DNA from: Nocardia rhizosphaerihabitans
GTDB lineage: Bacteria; Actinomycetota; Actinomycetes; Mycobacteriales; Mycobacteriaceae
DNA: 64,000 bases
NCBI RefSeq assembly: GCF_014646295.1
Contig: NZ_BMNE01000003.1
Span: 365,954 to 429,953, forward strand
Direction: 5' to 3'
Positions 62,329 to 64,000 of this stretch are shown piece after piece. Made by a program: the position numbers and the translations under genes. Numbering within the stretch: the stretch's first letter is position 1; each line of letters begins with the position of its first letter. The notes under the pieces are model-generated. The model did not search any database. It was not told the origin of the DNA and saw nothing but the letters and a program-made list of their open reading frames with translations.

Positions 62329-62592
62329 ATGACCTACGTTATTGCCGCGCCGTGCATCGCCGACTACTCCTGCATCGAGGTCTGCCCTGCCGACTGCATC
62401 TCGCCGCGCCCGGACGACCCGGACTTCGACAAGGCCGAGCAGCTCTACATCGATCCGCGTCAGTGCATCGACTGCAACGCCTGCATGGAAGCCTGTCCGG
62501 TCAGTGCCGCCTTCCATGAGTGGGACCTCCCGGACAAGTGGAACAACTACCTCACGGTCAACGCGGATTACTACGAACGCTCCCTGCGGTGA
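62329..62592 (+). CDS. ferredoxin, 3Fe-4S/4Fe-4S (FdxA-like)
   Basis: 87 residues. The first cluster motif APCIADYSCIEVCPADCI and the second QCIDCNACMEACPVSAAF match seven-iron FdxA-type ferredoxins. AAAAGGGACGTGCC supplies the ribosome site. It is the probable electron donor to the P450 domain, receiving electrons from the FprA-like reductase whose start overlaps its stop (GTGA). Confidence 0.93.
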   Translation: MTYVIAAPCIADYSCIEVCPADCISPRPDDPDFDKAEQLYIDPRQCIDCNACMEACPVSAAFHEWDLPDKWNNYLTVNADYYERSLR

Positions 62593-63962
62593 GCCCGCTG
62601 CGGGTCGCCGTCGTCGGTGCGGGTCCGGCCGGGCTCTACGCGGCCGGACACCTGCTCGCACCGAAGGAGGGCACGTACCTACGGGGGCGGCTGCGCCAGA
62701 TCGTCACCCGGGAGATCGAGGTCGATCTCTACGACCGGCTGCCGGTGCTCGGCGGACTGGTGCGTTATGGCGTCGCCCCTGATCATGGCGAGAAGAAGCT
62801 CGTGCTGGACTCGCTCGGGCGGATCCTCGACAACCCGCGTTTCCGGTTCTTCGGTGGCGTCCGGGTCGGTACCGACGTGCGCACCGAGGAACTGCTCGAC
62901 TGGTACGACGCGGTCATCATCGCCGTCGGCGCCTCGGGCGACTCGGTGCCCGGGATTCCCGGTGCCACGCTGCCGGGCGCCTTCGCCGCACGCGAGTTCA
63001 TCGCCTGGTACAACGCCCACCCGGACAGCGCCGAGCTGCCCGTGCGACTCGACTCCGAACGCGTGGTGATCGTCGGCAACGGCAACGTGGCGATGGACGT
63101 GGCGCGGGTGCTGAGCCTGCCCACTGACGTCCTGCGCGCCACCGACATCGCCGGCCACGCGCTCGACGCACTGGCCGGGAGCAAGCTGCGCGAAGTCCGG
63201 GTACTCGGACGGCGTGGTGGGGCCGACGGCGCGTTCAACAACCCCGAGCTCGAGGAGCTGGGCGAGCTGCCCGGCGTCGACGTCACCTGCACGGGCTTCG
63301 AGAACACCGGAGACGACGGGCAGTTCGGCACCGATCGGAAACTGGCCACGCTGGCCGACTACGCCGGCCGCCCCTCGACCGACGCCGAGCGCAAGATCGT
63401 GCTGTCCTTCTGTGCCTCACCGGTGGAGATCCTCGGTTCGGACCGAGTGGAGGGCGTGCGGATCGAGCGCAACGACCTGGTCAAGGACCCGTCCACCGGT
63501 CGGGTCGAGGCGGTCGGGTCCGGCGAGTTCGAAGAGGTGCCCGCAGGCATGGTCATCTTCGCGACCGGTTACTTCGGGACGCCCGTCGAGGGTCTGCCCT
63601 TCGACGAAAGTCGCGGTGTCATCCCGAACGATGAGGGGTCGGTCGTGGGTGTACCGGGCGGATATGTCACCGGGTGGATCAAGCGCGGACCGCGCGGCAT
63701 CATCGGCACCAATAAGAAGTGCTCGCGCGACACGGTGATCCGCCTGCTGGCGGACGCGGACGCGGGCCTGCTGCCGACCGGCGGGACGCTCGGTGCGGAC
63801 GAGGTGCGTGCGCGCGTTCGCGACCGGGTGCCGGAAGTCGTGGAACTCGACGCCTGGCGCCGGATCGAGGCCTCCGAACTCGAGCGGGGCAAGGCGGCCG
63901 GGCGCTCGCGGGACAAGTTCGCCCGCGTCGACGACATGCTGGCAGCCGGCGGAGTCCAATAG
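62589..63962 (+). CDS. NADPH-ferredoxin reductase, FprA-like
   Basis: 457 residues from GTG 62589, the size of mycobacterial FprA and adrenodoxin reductases. The FAD motif VAVVGAGPAGLYAAGHLL starts near residue 6, LGGLVRYGVAPDH is near 53, the NADPH motif VIVGNGNVAMDVARVL near 159 and GYVTGWIKRGPRGIIGTNK near 359. It transfers electrons from NADPH to the adjacent ferredoxin. It is the last complete gene in the window; the remaining ~38 bp hold no feature. Confidence 0.93.
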   Translation: MSPLRVAVVGAGPAGLYAAGHLLAPKEGTYLRGRLRQIVTREIEVDLYDRLPVLGGLVRYGVAPDHGEKKLVLDSLGRILDNPRFRFFGGVRVGTDVRTEELLDWYDAVIIAVGASGDSVPGIPGATLPGAFAAREFIAWYNAHPDSAELPVRLDSERVVIVGNGNVAMDVARVLSLPTDVLRATDIAGHALDALAGSKLREVRVLGRRGGADGAFNNPELEELGELPGVDVTCTGFENTGDDGQFGTDRKLATLADYAGRPSTDAERKIVLSFCASPVEILGSDRVEGVRIERNDLVKDPSTGRVEAVGSGEFEEVPAGMVIFATGYFGTPVEGLPFDESRGVIPNDEGSVVGVPGGYVTGWIKRGPRGIIGTNKKCSRDTVIRLLADADAGLLPTGGTLGADEVRARVRDRVPEVVELDAWRRIEASELERGKAAGRSRDKFARVDDMLAAGGVQ

Positions 63963-64000
63963 CGGATTCCTGCAACTGAATACACGAGAGGCGGCCGACC

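Noticed and set aside
58887..62330. 1147-codon open frame on the minus strand opposite the ALDH-P450 fusion
   Set aside because: It is a shadow caused by high GC at third positions; it has no domain motifs, and the plus strand carries clear catalytic residues throughout.

Overview
This is a high-GC actinobacterial chromosome segment, most likely from a mycolic-acid organism such as Nocardia or Rhodococcus. The assignment rests on gene content: a wax ester synthase/DGAT, KstR-type operators, an lsr2 relic, a PknK-like kinase, an NDMA-type alcohol dehydrogenase, a DesA-type desaturase and an FprA-like reductase. There is no rRNA, no intact tRNA and no CRISPR array. Identifications come from reading motifs by eye; no database search was run.

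Region 1 (1-15.2 kb) is a compact catabolic gene set read as amine degradation. It holds an SCP2-like protein, a PuuA-like gamma-glutamyl ligase, a PuuD-like hydrolase, a TetR regulator, a CoA ligase, an enoyl-CoA hydratase, an alcohol and an aldehyde dehydrogenase, a Baeyer-Villiger-like flavin monooxygenase, a hotdog beta-aminoacyl-CoA ammonia-lyase-like protein, a PuuB-like oxidase, a seven-TM protein and a second FAD amine oxidase. Two transcription units begin with near-identical promoters (about 4.22 and 12.95 kb), so they are probably co-regulated. Region 2 (15.2-20.5 kb) is a decayed island: an IS3 relic, frameshifted genes, a broken lsr2, a truncated SDR, imperfect flanking repeats and a tRNA 3' end. 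A nitroreductase, a CsbD-like protein and one small membrane protein in it look intact.

Region 3 (20.5-38.4 kb) has a zinc dehydrogenase, a kinase/NB-ARC/LuxR fusion, an acyl-CoA cluster (CoA ligase, MaoC hydratase, Zn-ribbon/OB-fold proteins, thiolase-like protein, and an oddly placed degenerate EF-G-like protein), an ADH-ALDH pair opposite an AcoR-like activator, and an MFS exporter with a TetR repressor. Region 4 (38.4-57.5 kb) is mixed: two two-component systems, a CPBP protease, a desaturase, several secreted proteins, an XRE/TPR regulator with small genes, wax ester synthase and an alpha/beta hydrolase. KstR-like palindromes precede the thiolase operon, the wax ester synthase and the hydrolase.

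Region 5 (58.1-64 kb) is the most striking. Five tightly packed genes encode a DUF2236/MpaB-type oxygenase, a 950-residue aldehyde dehydrogenase-cytochrome P450 fusion, a 55-residue CxxCxGxG protein, a ferredoxin and an FprA-like ferredoxin reductase. It looks like a self-contained oxidation module carrying its own electron-transfer chain.
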